Assembly (NCBI RefSeq): GCF_028372415.1
Contig: NC_092874.1
Coordinates: 335,314,651-335,378,650, forward strand
DNA from: Notamacropus eugenii
Lineage: Eukaryota > Chordata > Mammalia > Diprotodontia > Macropodidae
Direction: 5' to 3'
DNA: 64,000 bases
Part shown: one piece after another, positions 12,101 through 23,812 of the stretch
Numbering within the stretch: the stretch's first letter is position 1
How the letters are laid out: each line of letters begins with the position of its first letter
Notes under the pieces: generated by a model
Seen by the model: only the letters and a program-made list of their open reading frames with translations
Told to the model about the DNA's origin: nothing
Database searches by the model: none
Program-made: the position numbers and the translations under genes

Positions 12101-15100
12101 GAGAGGGATAACAGATGGGCAGCCAAAATGCTCACCTGGTACACTTTAAGGTACAGAAAACAGCAAGGAAGGCCTCCATCACATTGGGTTTCTCCCCTTA
12201 TGGGAACACTGAACAGGAGTTGCACAGGAAGGGCCAACATGATTGTAGTAAGATCTACATCTTACTACATCCCTTCTGAGAAGGAACTTTTAAATTGTGA
12301 TCACAGATCTGTTTGAACATTGCCTTTAAATGAGCAGACAATTCCAGAATTAGTGTCCAGTGAAATAACTATATTTGGCCTGAGCCACCAAAACAGAAAG
12401 ATAAATATAAAATTTTGCAAGGGATACCAAGAAGTCGAAAATGGAGAAGAAAACGGACAGTATAGACACGAAGTTCATTATTTCCACAACCTACTTATTT
12501 AAACACCTATTCTGAGCAAAAACTTCTGTGCTATGCCATTAGTTGTGTGTGTGTGTGTGTGTGTGGTGAAGACTCAGATAAAACCATTTTTTTATATTCC
12601 TCGTAGACCTTATAATTTAGTAGAAAGAAAATGGATAGTAGCCAGGAAAAACTTAAAATTAGAATCTTTTTCATATTTTTTTCCAAGAAAAAACATCTAT
12701 ATCTTCCTACTAGCTTTTCAGTGGATTGAAAACAATTGGCATGTCTTTAGAAGTTTCTCCTTATTGATAATAATATGGATTCCAGAATTTTGTTCTTTCC
12801 ATTGGTGTTCATAAACATGGTGGCCTCTACTAGCTCTTGATTTTGCCATATCAGTCTTCTTTTAAGACTTTTGCACATCTATAACCTATATCTGATTGCT
12901 TACCTACCATAAGGGGGAGAGAGAGAAGGGGGGCAGGGAGGAAGGGATAGAATTGGAATTTAAAACTTTAAATAAAAGTGTTGAGAAATATGAAAAAAAA
13001 AGACTTTTCTATGTGACACTTGCTTCATAATTATTTTCATAAGCCTTAAAAGTAGTAGTGATGAGGGGTGGTGAGGCATGCCGAGGATCAACTCTTACCT
13101 GTTGATCTGATGTAAACCATAGTGAGACATGCTATTTTCCTAGTTGTAGAGGACCGTGATGGAGAGACTGCTGAGGGTTTTCAAACCTGACAACTACTAC
13201 CTGCTCTTATGATTCATGTGGGGACAGTGATCCTAACCAGAACGATCTAAAGCAGCATCGCTAGAGGTTGTGGAGATATTGGTAAGAAGCTGAAGATCTT
13301 AAATGCCAATTAAAGGTAGAAGAGTCAGAAGAGAAGCAAATTTGGAAAGTAAAGAGCTGGTAAAAAATCATGTGTGAGAAGAAGGTTTATATTCTGGACC
13401 ATAGCTTAAATATAGAAATAATGAATTCTTGGCTTGGGGTAGAGTGTACCTAACTGGGGCTGGTAAAAATATCTTTGCTTGTAATCATTCTGGTCTGATC
13501 AATTTCTGCTCATACTGATGAGCATAGCTGAAAGAAATAACACTTTTGGACCAAGTGGGTCCTTACAGCTGCGTAGATATCCTTTAATTTGGCCTCGATT
13601 CCCCTTCTCTTACCTCATTTCAGAAAATCAAGGATATCCCATCCCTTCACATCTTTATACTTCATCTTTCCTTTTTATACTTTTCTCTGAGGAAGGGGTA
13701 GCCCTTATCTGTGTCATAATCAATCCCTCTGCTTATGCTTATGCCCTTGGTGTTCTTCCCTCCTGTGTTGGCTGGAAGCTTTCTTCATTGACCATTTCTG
13801 TTGGACATTTCTGTCTTGACTACACACATTCCTAGGTTTTTCCTGTCCTTAAAAAGTTTTAATTTGACCCTGCCATCCTCATTAATTCTTGGTCTCTATC
13901 CTTCTTTTCATTACCAAACTCCCAAAAAGAATTATATGTAATGGCTGCTTCTGTTTCTTCACTAACCAATATATTGAATAAACTGATCTCTCCATGGTTT
14001 TGAACTATTTTTCTTTTCTAAAAAATCATTTTTATTGGTGTCTTTTGTTTATATAGGCCATTTGTTCCTGATCTTTGGTGTAGACCCTTCCTAGCTCATA
14101 CTGATCTCATTAGCCACAGTTGGACATACTAAAATTGACCCTGACATAGTGATGTCATTTTGTTCCTTGTTGAGTACAAAGCACAGTACCCAACCAACCA
14201 TTTGTGAATATATCTCCCTCTCCTCCCCCCCGCCCTACTCATCCCTTGCAATTAAAGGTTTTATTTAATTTTTTTTAAGACCAAGGGGAAAATAAAAGAA
14301 AAAGAAGTGGGAAAAGTCAGCATAACTGAATATATTACTTCAAAAAAAATCTGAAAATATGTGCAATGTGTGTATACAATACTTGTAAGCCACTCACTTC
14401 TGCAAAAGGGTAGTGTCTTTTGAGCTATTAAAACTTTTTTATAATTTTGCAACATTCATTTCTGATTGTTTGTATATGTGTGGTTCTTTCCATTTACATT
14501 GTTGTAGTGATAGAGTATATTGTTTTCTTTCTTGACTCTGCCTACTTCACTCTGAATCAGTTAATGTAGCTTTTTCCATGCTTATCTGTATTCATCAATC
14601 CATCATTTCGTACAGTACTGTAATATTTCAGTACATTTGTGCACCATAGTTTGTTTAGCCATTCCCCAATTAATGCTCATGTACTTTGTTTCTGATTTTT
14701 TTTTATTTTTATTTTTTTGCTATTACAGAAATTGTTGCTTTATTGCTTGCTGTTTATTGGGACTTTTTTTCTTAGTAATGGTCTCATTAGGGTTTAAGCC
14801 CAGTAATGGAATCTGTGAGTCAAACATTTATCACTTTATTTATGTAATTCCAAATTGCTTTCCAGAGTGGTTACACCAATTCACAGCTTCAACAACAAAG
14901 CACCATTGTGCTTATTGTTCTGCCTTCCCTCCAACATTGAGTATTCCCATCTTTTGTTATCTTTGCCTATTTGCAGAGTGTGAGTGAAACCTCAGAGTTG
15001 TTTTTATTTGAATTTCTCTTATCAGTGATTTGGAACATGATTTCTTGTGGTTCTTAATAGTTTGACTTTCCTTTGAGAACTCTTCATATCTATGACAATT

Positions 15101-15818
15101 ATACATTTATAATGTCTGTTTGGTTTTAATTTGATATCATGTTATAATGATAGGACTCCAATATAGAGTCACTTAGGCTAAATGATCCTAATGCCCATAG
15201 ATAAGCAGCTTTTTGATTGGATGAACTTTTTTGCCAATGGAAGGGACTTTGAGTTGTCCTCCTTCCACTGTCTTAGTTAACATTAGATCTTACCTGGTTT
15301 GTGGTTCCGATGAAGAAAGTTACCCTTCCTCAGCTTCACCCAAACCTGATATCAATAAGGGATCCCAAGAACTTTACTACCATATCTGGACCAGATTAGG
15401 CATGCCCCCTCCTACATCTGGCATCAATTGCCTATTCTCAACCAAGCCCATTCTGAGGGTACATGATTTTGCCTCCTGAACTCCAACTTTGATCGTGTTC
15501 CCTTCTCAACACATCTTTCTCAACCTCAGGCTGGTGTAAGTTTCTTGCTTGTAGGGACAAACCTTGTCTATTTGTATTTCTATAATGTGTGTACTCTTTT
15601 GCTGTGTTGCATAACAATAACATAACTATAAAACTTGTGATTGTATCATCTCCTGAATACCAATTTTTAGAGATCTGAAACCCAGGTATGTATTTACTTT
15701 AGCCTGAGCCGTAAGAGGTCAAATAAAGCAGTATTCCTTGATCACGTATCTGTTGGGTTTTGGTTACATCTATATACTACCACCCCTTCTGCCTCACCCC
15801 CTCCCCCAGTCTTTTTGT

Positions 15819-15864
<46 letters not shown>

Positions 15865-18800
15865 ATATGTATATATATTTGCTAATCATTTCTATATCTT
15901 GGATACCAAACCTTTGGATCCAAACCTTTAGGAGGGTAATTTACTGTAAAGATTTCTTTTCCCATTTGAATGCTTCCCTTCTTGTCCTTAGGCTAATTAA
16001 TTTTGTCTGTGCAGAAGTTTGTCAGTTTCATGTAATCAGAGTTCTCTATTTTCTTTTGTAATTTATGAATTTAGATGGTAAGACATTTGGAGCATATAAG
16101 TTTAATGTTGATGTTGCTTTGTTGTTTTCCCATTTGCCTCCAGATCTCCTCACTGTGTCTGTCTTTCACTTTTCAGAAGGGTGTTTTTTGCTCCCAGGAG
16201 CACTGGTTCACTTTCACATTTGGAGAGTGGTCTCTCTAAATGCCAAATCCCTGCAGATCATATCCATGTCAAGGTTTCCATCTCTCTTCTGTCATAGGAG
16301 TATTCTTGAGTGGTATCCCCTCCTACCACTGAAACAAATTTCCCATTTCTTTCTCCCTTTTCCAATCCCTTTGCCTCTTGTCTATTCTTCCAGGTTGAGC
16401 TTGCTCTTTTCTTTCTGAGAGAGTACAGGAATTATTTTCCCTTCATTGTTAATCTTTGACTTGATTGGGGTCCATCACATAGTCCTCTCTATTTTTGCTT
16501 CCCTCCCCACTTTTATGCACTCTTCTGCAATTTAGTTCTGGAAAAAATGATTGTATCCTCCTATAGGTATTATAGTGAGGTTTAGACCATACTTCTCCAT
16601 TATCCTATTTGTTTGACTTTCTCTCTTGTTATCCTCATGTACACTTAGAAAGAAATCTCTTGTTTCTGTTGTATTTTGTTATTGTTGACTCTGGTTGATG
16701 TATTTATTTATCTTTCTTGTATTTCTGTTTTCCTGGGGTGTTTGAGGAGCAAATAATCTCTTTAGATGTAGTTTTCTTTCTAGGAATGTTTCAGATGCCT
16801 CTTTCTTATTGACTACAACTGGTAGTTTTTTTGTTTTGTTTTGTTTTTTAAATTTATTATTTGCCTCAGATTTGTAGGGTAGGCCATCTCGGGCTACATC
16901 TTGAGCTCCTTTGCTCTTTGGAACATATTCCCTGCTGCATTTTCAGGTGGGTACAAAATAGTCTTGTGTTATTTGACTTCCTTCTCTTTATATTTGAAGG
17001 TCTTTCTCCTCTTGCTGGCCTGCAGACTTTGTTGTTTGTCAGTGAAATTGTGAGGTTAAACCACACTCTGAGTCTTGGAATTTGCAGGATGGGATTTTTT
17101 CTGGAGACACCTTGTGAATTTTTTTGATCAGCATTTTGTCTTGTTTGTTCTGAAGTTCTGGGCAGCTTTCTTGTATAATGTTCTGTACTTTTGCTTTGTG
17201 TTTTTCTGGGAGACTTAACATCCTTATGCATTCTGTATTCAAGATCAATAAGTTTTGCTGTATGGAGATAGGACTTTCTTTTACTGTTAATTTCCTTTTT
17301 GCTTCTTTTTCTTCCTTGTCCTTCATTTCCTTGTCTTTGCATTCCCAATCATTTGTCTTCCCTTTTGTTTCTTTTGTGAGACTTGCTACTATTAATTCAG
17401 TTTTTCGTCTCTTGCCTTTCATTTCTCCTGTGCGGGCCATAAATTTTGCTTTCATTATCCTTATTTCTCTTTTAAGCCATTCAGGCACATCCTGTTGTGG
17501 TTCCATGCTCTCTTGAATCATTTTACTTTGTCCTTCTATACTTATTCACAGATGCCTGTTTTCTTTTCCCTGATCTAGAGGCTGTTTTCCCATCTGTTAT
17601 TAATAGCTTCCCTGGTGGTTTATCTCTTTATGTTCATGGTCTTTAGTTGAGTTCTCTTTCACCTGAGATCTTTGGTAATTTCATCTTTTATTCTTTATTT
17701 TCTCCTCTTGTTCTCTTTCTTCCTTTTAATACAGGTTCCCTGGGGGGTTAGATCTCAGAGCTGTCCAAGTTTCCTCCGAAGCTATGACATTTTTGATTCA
17801 CCAGCACAGGTCTGTCCCAGATGACTTCTAGGAGGACAAATCAGGCCCCAGTTGGATGCTGGGCTCTTTTTCTCAGGCATAGCAGAGTCTGCTGCGAGTG
17901 CAGCCTGAGAACGTTTCTGCTGTTTAGACTCTGTAGGTAGGGTTGTGACGTACATCTGAGTTGTGTTACAAGTGTGCTGATTGGCTTATGTCACCTTGCT
18001 GGCAGTTGGGTGCAGGAGGAGGGGGCACTGAGTGAGTGTTTCAGGGTTTAGAAATTAACCTTCCCTGATGTTCATTCCACTTTTACTTTTTGGGGGTTCT
18101 TGGTGTCCTAAACTAGGAAGACAGATGAAATTACTTTCTCTCTGACATGTAATTCTTATTGTGAAGTGACTTTAGAGGTTGTGAGGACTGGAGAAGATAG
18201 CTTGTCTTCCATCATACTGGTCATGTGACCATAAAGTTTTCCAGTTAATCTCTTAACTGCCAGGTCTGACTATCTGTTTCTAGTTCTGTATATTTGACGC
18301 TGTAGAGCAGAGGTGTCAAACATGCAACCTGCCCTATTCTCCCAGTTCCCAAGTGCCGCTAAACCAGATTAAAATATAACTGGGAAATATTTAAGAAAAT
18401 AAATAAAAATACAATAAAATATAGATAATGTTAATTTGAGATTTTCTAAGTTAGTAGTAAGTGGCCTGCAGGGATCCTTATATAGAGTTTAGTGATCCCC
18501 CATTTCTTAGATTCAGGGACATAATTCTCCTAGTTCTCCTCTTGTTGAATCATCATGTATCTCTTGTTGATCTCATCTGTTCCAATTATGTATGGCTCCT
18601 AAGTCTACATCTACAGCCCTAATGTTTCTTCTGTAACATGATATTAGCTGTCTACTTCCCATCTCCTATAGGCAGCTTAGATTCAAGTTGTCTAAAATAG
18701 AATTCATATCTTCCCTCCATAAATTCACCTGTCCTCAAAACTTTCCTATTTCTATGGAGAGATCCATCCTTGTAGCTACTGAATGTTAGTGATCATGTTA

Positions 18801-21800
18801 GTTTTGGGTCTCCTAGAGAACCTGAGTCTGGCCAGAGATCTGCCTTTCCATTTTTCTTTGTATTCCCCCTACCAGAAGCTGAGCTGGCTTCAGACCTCTT
18901 GGAGAGTCCTGGGGTGGCAAACAGTGCTTGGGGTGGAGCTGTGTCTGTCTCCTTACACAATGACCTATGGGAGCTGGCTTGCCCTTACTGTGGCTCTGGC
19001 AGGCTGAGAAGCCCACTAGCTCTAGGTCAGTCTTAACAGAAATGGTGCTAATCTTAGTTTCCCATTGTCCTCCTCTACATCCTTACTTGTAGTGCTAGAA
19101 GCTTTTGGACCGGTTAGAGTTACTAAGTGACTAATGTTTCCCTTTGGTTTTTATTGATCGTTGCTCCATTTGGATATTCTTTTAAATCTTTGCTGGAGAA
19201 TTTCACATTATTATATTTGTTGGAGGTCTGTCTGTTTCTTAATTTTTCTGTGCCTTGGCCTTAATTCATAATAAACTTGAGTTGGTGGAAAGGGTTTCTA
19301 TATCAGCTGGTCTTCAGGCTGATGAAATCACAGATCCAACAACAGGTTTGTTGTGAAGTTCAAGTAAGATAATAAATACACAACATTTTCTAAACTTTAA
19401 AGTGATAGATGGGCAGATATATATGTATCTATCTGTGTACACAAAATATACACATATAGATCATTATACAATAATTTCACAATCCTAAAATGTGTCCAAT
19501 GCCACACTGAGTTCCCCAGCTTTCCCTCCCTTTCCTTTTTGTCTAGACTGTAAAAAATGTTTAATTGGATTGCAGTATCCTATTTTGCTACCATTAGGAG
19601 TTAACATATTAAATATCTTACTCTGAAAAATTACTCGACTATGTGGTCTTGTGTTGTGAAAATGAATTGGTATCCTATTTTATTAGTATTTTAAATTGAA
19701 AATTCTACATAAAGACTATCTGTAGAATGAGAAGAGAGTAACTTATGAAAAATTTTATACTGCTTAAGTATTTCTTCATTTTTTTCTTTGCTGAAGGTAA
19801 ATTAATTCCCTTTTTTGTGGATTGGTTTTTTTTAAAACTAGTAGACTTTAGTTCTGAAGAGTGGGATTTATTTAACTTGTATCCCTTTCTTCAGGATTTA
19901 ATTTACGTTTAGTTTTTAACCTTCATTTATTGTCACTATCCTGATGTTTTCTCAGCAGTGCTTTACTTGTGTATATTCCTTTGGTTGTCCACGCAGGACT
20001 CCAGGTAGGTACTCTGGAGAGGCCTAATATGAATTCATATGGATGACTACGACAGTGTACCTCATCCTAATAATAATCACTAATCCCACAGTTCTTCCTT
20101 TTTATTTTGAGTTTCATGTGGGACTGTCAGATTTGGAAGCTTTGTCACACCTGGACAGTGTGGGCACACTTATGAAGTGTTTTGTTGGTGGAAGACATTG
20201 TGGTTTTTGCCTTTTGCTTTCAGGGCAAGTTCCAGGCTTTTTATCAGTATGCAAAGTCATTTAACTCAGATGATTTTGATTATGAAGAACTAAAGAATGG
20301 GGATTACGTCTTCATGAGGTGGAAGGTAAGCGTTGTGCTTTGAGGAGACTCTTGGGGAATTGGGCTCTGCTCTTGTCTGTCACTTAAGCCCTGCATCCAT
20401 TCTCCAGAGGCAGTTCCTCCTACCAGAGATTTCTTATATTTCATGTGTAATACGTGTTGTTTTGACATCCTTATTGGCCAATTTAGGCGCAGATCCAGAA
20501 GAGGGATTATAAAAGCATGCATTTTCCAACTACTAACATGCCAAATGGTTTCTACAGGTTGAACCAGATGTCTTAGTTCAGGTTTAAGCTACTGAAGCTT
20601 AAAACTGTACTAGGACATTTGGGACACCCTGTATTTGATTCAGACTGCAGCAGTTACCATGTTTATTCTTACCTAAGGTGATATTCTGTCACTCTCGTGA
20701 TGCTGGTTTTCTTTCTAAATTTGATTTTTTTCCCTAAGAACTAGTGCCAGTGCAGATCCCTTTGACACTACTGTCCCACCCCCAGTCTTGTATCACATGG
20801 TATTGCAAACTCTTGACTAAAGATGATCTCAGTCCCCTTAAATTTAGTGAGCTATTGATGCTTACTTCAACAAGACATCTCAAATGCGATTCAAATAAAT
20901 CTTTTCTTCTACCATATTTCATCCCTTGAGCTCAATGGAACATCTTAATATCTTTTGCCCCCTAACCAGTGCAGGAAATATGGGACCAGGAATGGCAGTT
21001 AGGTTGTCTATTCAGAGCCCTCAGTGCAAAACTATCTGGTCTAGTTTGATGTTTGGAACTTTTGTTTCAGAAAATATTTGTGTGCTCTGTTTGTAATGCC
21101 TTTTCTGTTTTTTATTTAATTGTAGCACACAATCATATATTAACGCAATTGCAAACCAGATTTCTTTCAGTGGCATATATTCCTTTGTATTCAGAGTGAT
21201 ATTCTTTTATTGTGAGAATTCACCTGTTTCTTGAAAAGGTAGTTGCTACAGAACAATAATTCTCTGTCCTAGTTATGTCATACCCCAGTATATTTAATGA
21301 TCTCAAAGGGTACTGTGAAAGTTGTAATTTAATTTATCTAAGCAATAAAAATGTTTTGTGGTGAGATGTGAGAAAGAGAAATTTTAGAAAAATTTTTTAA
21401 GATGTTCATAGTTTGGACCTGGGCACTTACCATATGATATCCAGTGTCCTCCAGGTGGTTTCTTGTTTGATCTCTGACATAATTATTCCTTATATCTGTC
21501 TATCCTTTGGATTCTAGCATGAAATAATAACCAATCTACTCTTTCCTTGTTTTGACACATCACGAGTGATTCCATTCTTCTCTTGATGCTAATGAAGGAT
21601 GTTTTTGGTTTGGTTTTAGGTTTTGGTGGCAGGCTATTGTGGGTGTGGTAAATTGTTGTCTGGGGTCTTTGCTCTCTAAACATTTTCCAGGGATCCCCAC
21701 AGATCAAACCATTGCTGCAGACCTGAAGTGTCAAACTCAAATAGAAAGGGTTCCCTGTGCCTTTATATTGACTTGGAAGACTACAAATTAATATGATTTA

Positions 21801-23812
21801 TGTTGTATTACTTCATTAATTTTGGTAAACATTTTGTTGCCAGTTTTATTTTAATCTGGTTCTGGCCTATGGGGTGTTGGGGGGGACTAGGTGGATGGGT
21901 AGGTGCTCTGAGTTTGACAGCTTTGCTGTAGACATACTTAAAATTCTGGTATAGTTCCATTAGTGAAGTAAAAGATTTATTTTCCTTGGGTCATTTAGTC
22001 TGTGGTTTTGGGGAAAAGACCATACTATCTTTTCAGAGTTGCTATTCACAAGGGAACTCACAACATTACTTGTTATTTTAACATGTGAAAACCAGTAGTA
22101 TGTAGATTCTCTTCAGAAGATTTAAACACCCATAGTTGCTACTCAACAGACAATGGATTGATTTTGGTCCAACATTAGTATTCCTTTACTGAAGGGGTTT
22201 AGGATGGTAAGATTTAGGGTAATCATCAAGAATATCAGATTCCTTGTTGGAAAGAATTGCCTATTTTCAATAATCTTAACTAATCTTCTTCATCTGTACA
22301 GGAACAATTCCTAGTCCCAGATCATACAATCAAAGACATCAGTGGTGCTTCCTTTGCTGGGTTCTATTATATCTGCTTCCAGAAATCCGCAGCCTCTATA
22401 GAGGGCTATTACTACCATAGGAGTTCAGAATGGTAAGAAAGGTCTCCTTTCTCAAAAACAATGATATTGAGGGAGTGCAAGCTAAAGACAACAGAGTCCT
22501 TGCTATTCTCAAACATTGGTGTTCAGTACAAGTTATTCCTCTGTGCTCCAAGAGGAAAGAAATCTTCAAAATATGAAGACATATAAAACAACTTAGATTG
22601 TTATGCCTCATTCAGTGGGCTGCTGTTGGGAGTCTTTAAAAAATTTTTGCCTGTCAGTAGTAGGTATTCACCCCTGTCCTTCATATATCTTCATGTTAAA
22701 TTAAGTAATACAGAGCAAAGAGAAATAGGTGATAGACAAAGGAGTAATTTATTTGGGAGTGTTCCACTGTGGAATGATGACCAGAGAATGTTCCTCAGTC
22801 TGGAGAAATAGCTTTGCACAAGATGGAATCAGTGCTGCTCCAGCATCAGCTTTTCTTGGGCTTTCAGTAGATAACTTCACTGTTTGCTCTGACAAAGCTA
22901 TCTTTTGTATTGCCTTCCTTCACAGAGCCTTATTACCACTTAAAAATAATTAAAGTATTTTAAAAAACAATTGAATACCAAGAATGTGTCATTCACTTTG
23001 TAGAAAATAACACTGTTTCCATGTGGCCCTGCAGATTTTCTGAATATTCCTTTATGAATTACATAGGAAGAGAGGAGCCTGTCCTTTATAGTCAGTTCCT
23101 AATTTCTTCAGCAGAGAGATGGCCACTGCGTGGATTATCCAGGCCTTTGCTTTGCCTTCCTTCCTGCTCTCCATCTTTTGACTGTCCTCTCCTTAGAGCA
23201 CAGAAGTGGATGAAAAGTTCTAATTTATTTAAGTGCATTTTACCTGTTAGCAACCACAGGGGAAGATTTGGCAAGAGTGAGGAGATTGAAAGAAAGAGCA
23301 AAAAATAGGGGTTGGATTTCATATGAATTTCATTTAGCCATACCATAAAAACTGAGACATCATACCCCAATATTACTTGATACTGAGGTACTAGGAGGTC
23401 ATAATGTAGGTTATATAGTGAGTTAACAGAAGTAGTATAAACCATGCTCTTTGGGAGACTTCATATAATGAGGTAGGCATGTTATAATTGCTTTATGACT
23501 AACAGTGGAATACTTACAAATAATAAATACTTTTCATTGTTTAGGCTGGGGTTTAGGCTCACCTAGAAAAATAGAAATGAATTAAATTGAGTCTGCTTAA
23601 TTTGAGAGAGATTAAAATGAGGTTTCCTATGATTTTATGAATTTGACGTGTTAAATAGTAGACCTTCACTCTAATTCAGGCAGGTTCAGACTTAGAATTC
23701 TTTCTTAATTGTCTCCCATTCTTTATTTTCTCTTCCTTCCCTTTGCAGGTATCAGTCCCTAAATCTGACTCATGTTCCTGAACACAGTGCCCCAATCTAT
23801 GAATTCCGGTGA
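6083..23812 (+). CDS. GID4: GID4 (3' part): substrate receptor of the GID/CTLH E3 ubiquitin ligase; four last coding exons, 5' exons outside the window
   Basis: Joined exons 6083-6190, 20224-20325, 22302-22432 and 23749-23812 encode the C-terminal 134 residues, ending in ...APIYEFR and a TGA stop. Human GID4 is 300 residues, so this is about residues 167-300. All junctions are GT-AG and in phase. The family is the beta-barrel receptor of the CTLH E3 ligase and binds N-terminal proline degrons. By back-numbering from the C terminus, the human pocket residues E237, S253, Y258 and Y273 are all present here. The upstream exon encoding the segment ending ...IKGLTE was looked for in 1-6082 and not found, so the gene enters from outside the window. 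Strong match; the only recalled difference from human is Q for L in GKFQAFYQY. The gene is tandem with DRG2, 7.8 kb from stop to start. Confidence 0.96.
6858..10667 (-). mobile_element. Fossil hAT (Charlie-type) DNA transposon, about 3.8 kb, transposase remnants on minus strand
   Basis: The left end (gaatcgtaacctttttt...catggactctttggcagtctgg) and the right end (catggaccccaaattaagaacctctg) match the inverted ends of a common mammalian hAT family. Flanks ttctagaa (6850-6857) and tcctagag (10668-10675) fit the nTCTAGAn target preference of Charlie elements. The inner stretch around 9780-9960 also resembles the family's non-autonomous internal sequence. Minus-strand frames between about 7.3 and 8.4 kb give hAT-like scraps, for example [10 protein letters not shown] near 7650, broken by many stops. 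A SINE at about 8672-8905 sits inside it. Confidence 0.7.
8672..8905 (+). repeat. MIR/THER-type SINE nested in the hAT element
   Basis: Contains gctgtgtgaccctggacaagtcacttaa in pieces, then ctcaactataaaatgg and the tail region with ttgtaaagtgcttgg...ggcacatagtagg. Younger than its hAT host. Confidence 0.8.
10676..11290 (-). mobile_element. L2-type LINE fragment, antisense
   Basis: Plus strand reads agggagccactgggattta..., later gtagtaccctcaacagaaatagggaa and attaggcagttagtactgcaagactgg. This is the reverse complement of L2 ORF2 C-terminal sequence as I recall it. It abuts the hAT right end. Confidence 0.6.
11295..12000. repeat. Ancient interspersed repeat, CA/TG tract and further antisense L2 debris
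   Basis: About 11318-11405 has the 'gccaggcactgtgctaagct...ccctcaaggggctgacattctaatg' core seen at several other places. Alternating CA/TG lies at about 11425-11495. About 11540-11900 again reads as antisense L2. Confidence 0.5.
12820..13001 (+). mobile_element. L1 3'-end fragment (+) with A tract
   Basis: tctgattgcttacctaccata, then agagagaaggggg and tggaatttaaaactttaaataaaagtg followed by A9. Matches the marsupial L1 3' UTR style; the same UTR appears reversed at 60.7 and 37.1 kb. Confidence 0.65.
13060..13520 (+). mobile_element. CR1/L3-type LINE ORF1 fragment with SGNH-esterase-like segment (copy 1)
   Basis: From 13206 the plus frame reads [14 protein letters not shown], a stop, then [20 protein letters not shown]. 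This resembles the HVGTND...LGxKLKxLxA block of CR1/L2 ORF1 esterase domains. Decayed, no open frame. A related copy is at 52.0-52.5 kb. Confidence 0.5.
14230..15139 (-). mobile_element. L1 fragment: ORF2 C-terminus and 3' UTR, antisense
   Basis: Plus strand shows ttagccattccccaattaatg, ccagagtggttacaccaattc and gtgagtgaaacctcagag, the reversed L1 ORF2 C-terminal signature shared with 41.3 and 61.2 kb. Confidence 0.75.
15148..15768 (+). mobile_element. Possible solo LTR, about 620 bp
   Basis: A non-L1 block interrupts the L1 debris. It could begin TG (15148) and end CA (15768), with AATAAA near 15722 and a short downstream R-like region ending ggttttggttaca. No clean target duplication is visible, so the call is tentative. 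Confidence 0.4.
15821..15862 (+). repeat. (AC)21 microsatellite
   Basis: 42 nt of perfect alternation, followed by a short gtatatgtatatata stretch. Confidence 0.97.
15870..18240 (-). mobile_element. Old L1 fragment including ORF1 remnant (about 16838-17521), antisense
   Basis: 15.88-16.06 kb matches reversed L1 ORF2 (ctgtaaagatttcttttccc...gcagaagtttgtcag). On the minus strand an open stretch, 17521-17039, is Lys/Glu-rich with coiled-coil character, and its frame-shifted continuation gives [16 protein letters not shown] and FQRAKELKM with AYPTNL. These align with the L1 ORF1 RNA-binding region (ILxAAxxKxxxTYKGxxI; ...PRISYPAKL). Frame breaks show it is dead. 17.5-18.2 kb would be the 5' UTR (inferred). 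Confidence 0.65.
18306..18500 (+). repeat. TIR repeat family, copy A
   Basis: Begins gcagaggtgtcaaac and has the core cagattaaaatataactggg...ataatgttaattt, shared with copies at 21.7, 43.6, 52.6 and 60.2 kb. Confidence 0.6.
20224..20325 (+). CDS. GID4: GID4 exon [13 protein letters not shown]...YVFMRWK (probably exon 4)
   Basis: A 102-nt, 34-codon exon, phase 0/0, with acceptor ctttcag and donor gtaagc. It follows a 14-kb intron stuffed with old repeats. Confidence 0.97.
20567..20630. repeat. Mariner-like MITE fragment
   Basis: Has aagcttaaaactgtactagg and ends catttgggacaccct, the same termini as the element at 47454. Truncated on the left. Confidence 0.55.
20635..22301. other. GID4: GID4 intron, mostly unannotated unique sequence
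   Basis: Apart from the TIR element at 21729-21919 I see no confident repeat or gene. Confidence 0.5.
21729..21919 (-). repeat. TIR repeat family, copy B, intact 11-bp inverted ends
   Basis: tgtcaaactca at 21729-21739 and its exact inverse tgagtttgaca at 21909-21919 bound 191 bp. The core is in reverse orientation relative to copy A (ttttaatctggttc). hAT-like non-autonomous element by structure. Confidence 0.7.
22302..22432 (+). CDS. GID4: GID4 exon [14 protein letters not shown]...YHRSSE(W) (probably exon 5)
   Basis: 131 nt, starting in phase 0 and ending after TG of a Trp codon completed by the next exon. It carries the human E237, S253, Y258 and Y273 equivalents that line the degron pocket in the human GID4 structure. 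Acceptor tgtacag, donor gtaaga. Confidence 0.97.
23749..23812 (+). CDS. GID4: GID4 terminal coding exon ([20 protein letters not shown], stop)
   Basis: 64 nt: one base completes Trp, then 20 codons and TGA at 23810-23812. Acceptor ctttgcag. The C terminus appears identical to human as recalled. Confidence 0.97.

Noticed and set aside
13518-13835. 105-codon plus frame
   Set aside because: Follows a decayed LINE fragment; no recognisable domain, promoter or splice partners.
16866-17521. Two 160-codon minus-strand frames as a possible novel Lys/Glu-rich gene
   Set aside because: They are two frames of one L1 ORF1 fossil, split by frameshift and embedded in other L1 sequence.
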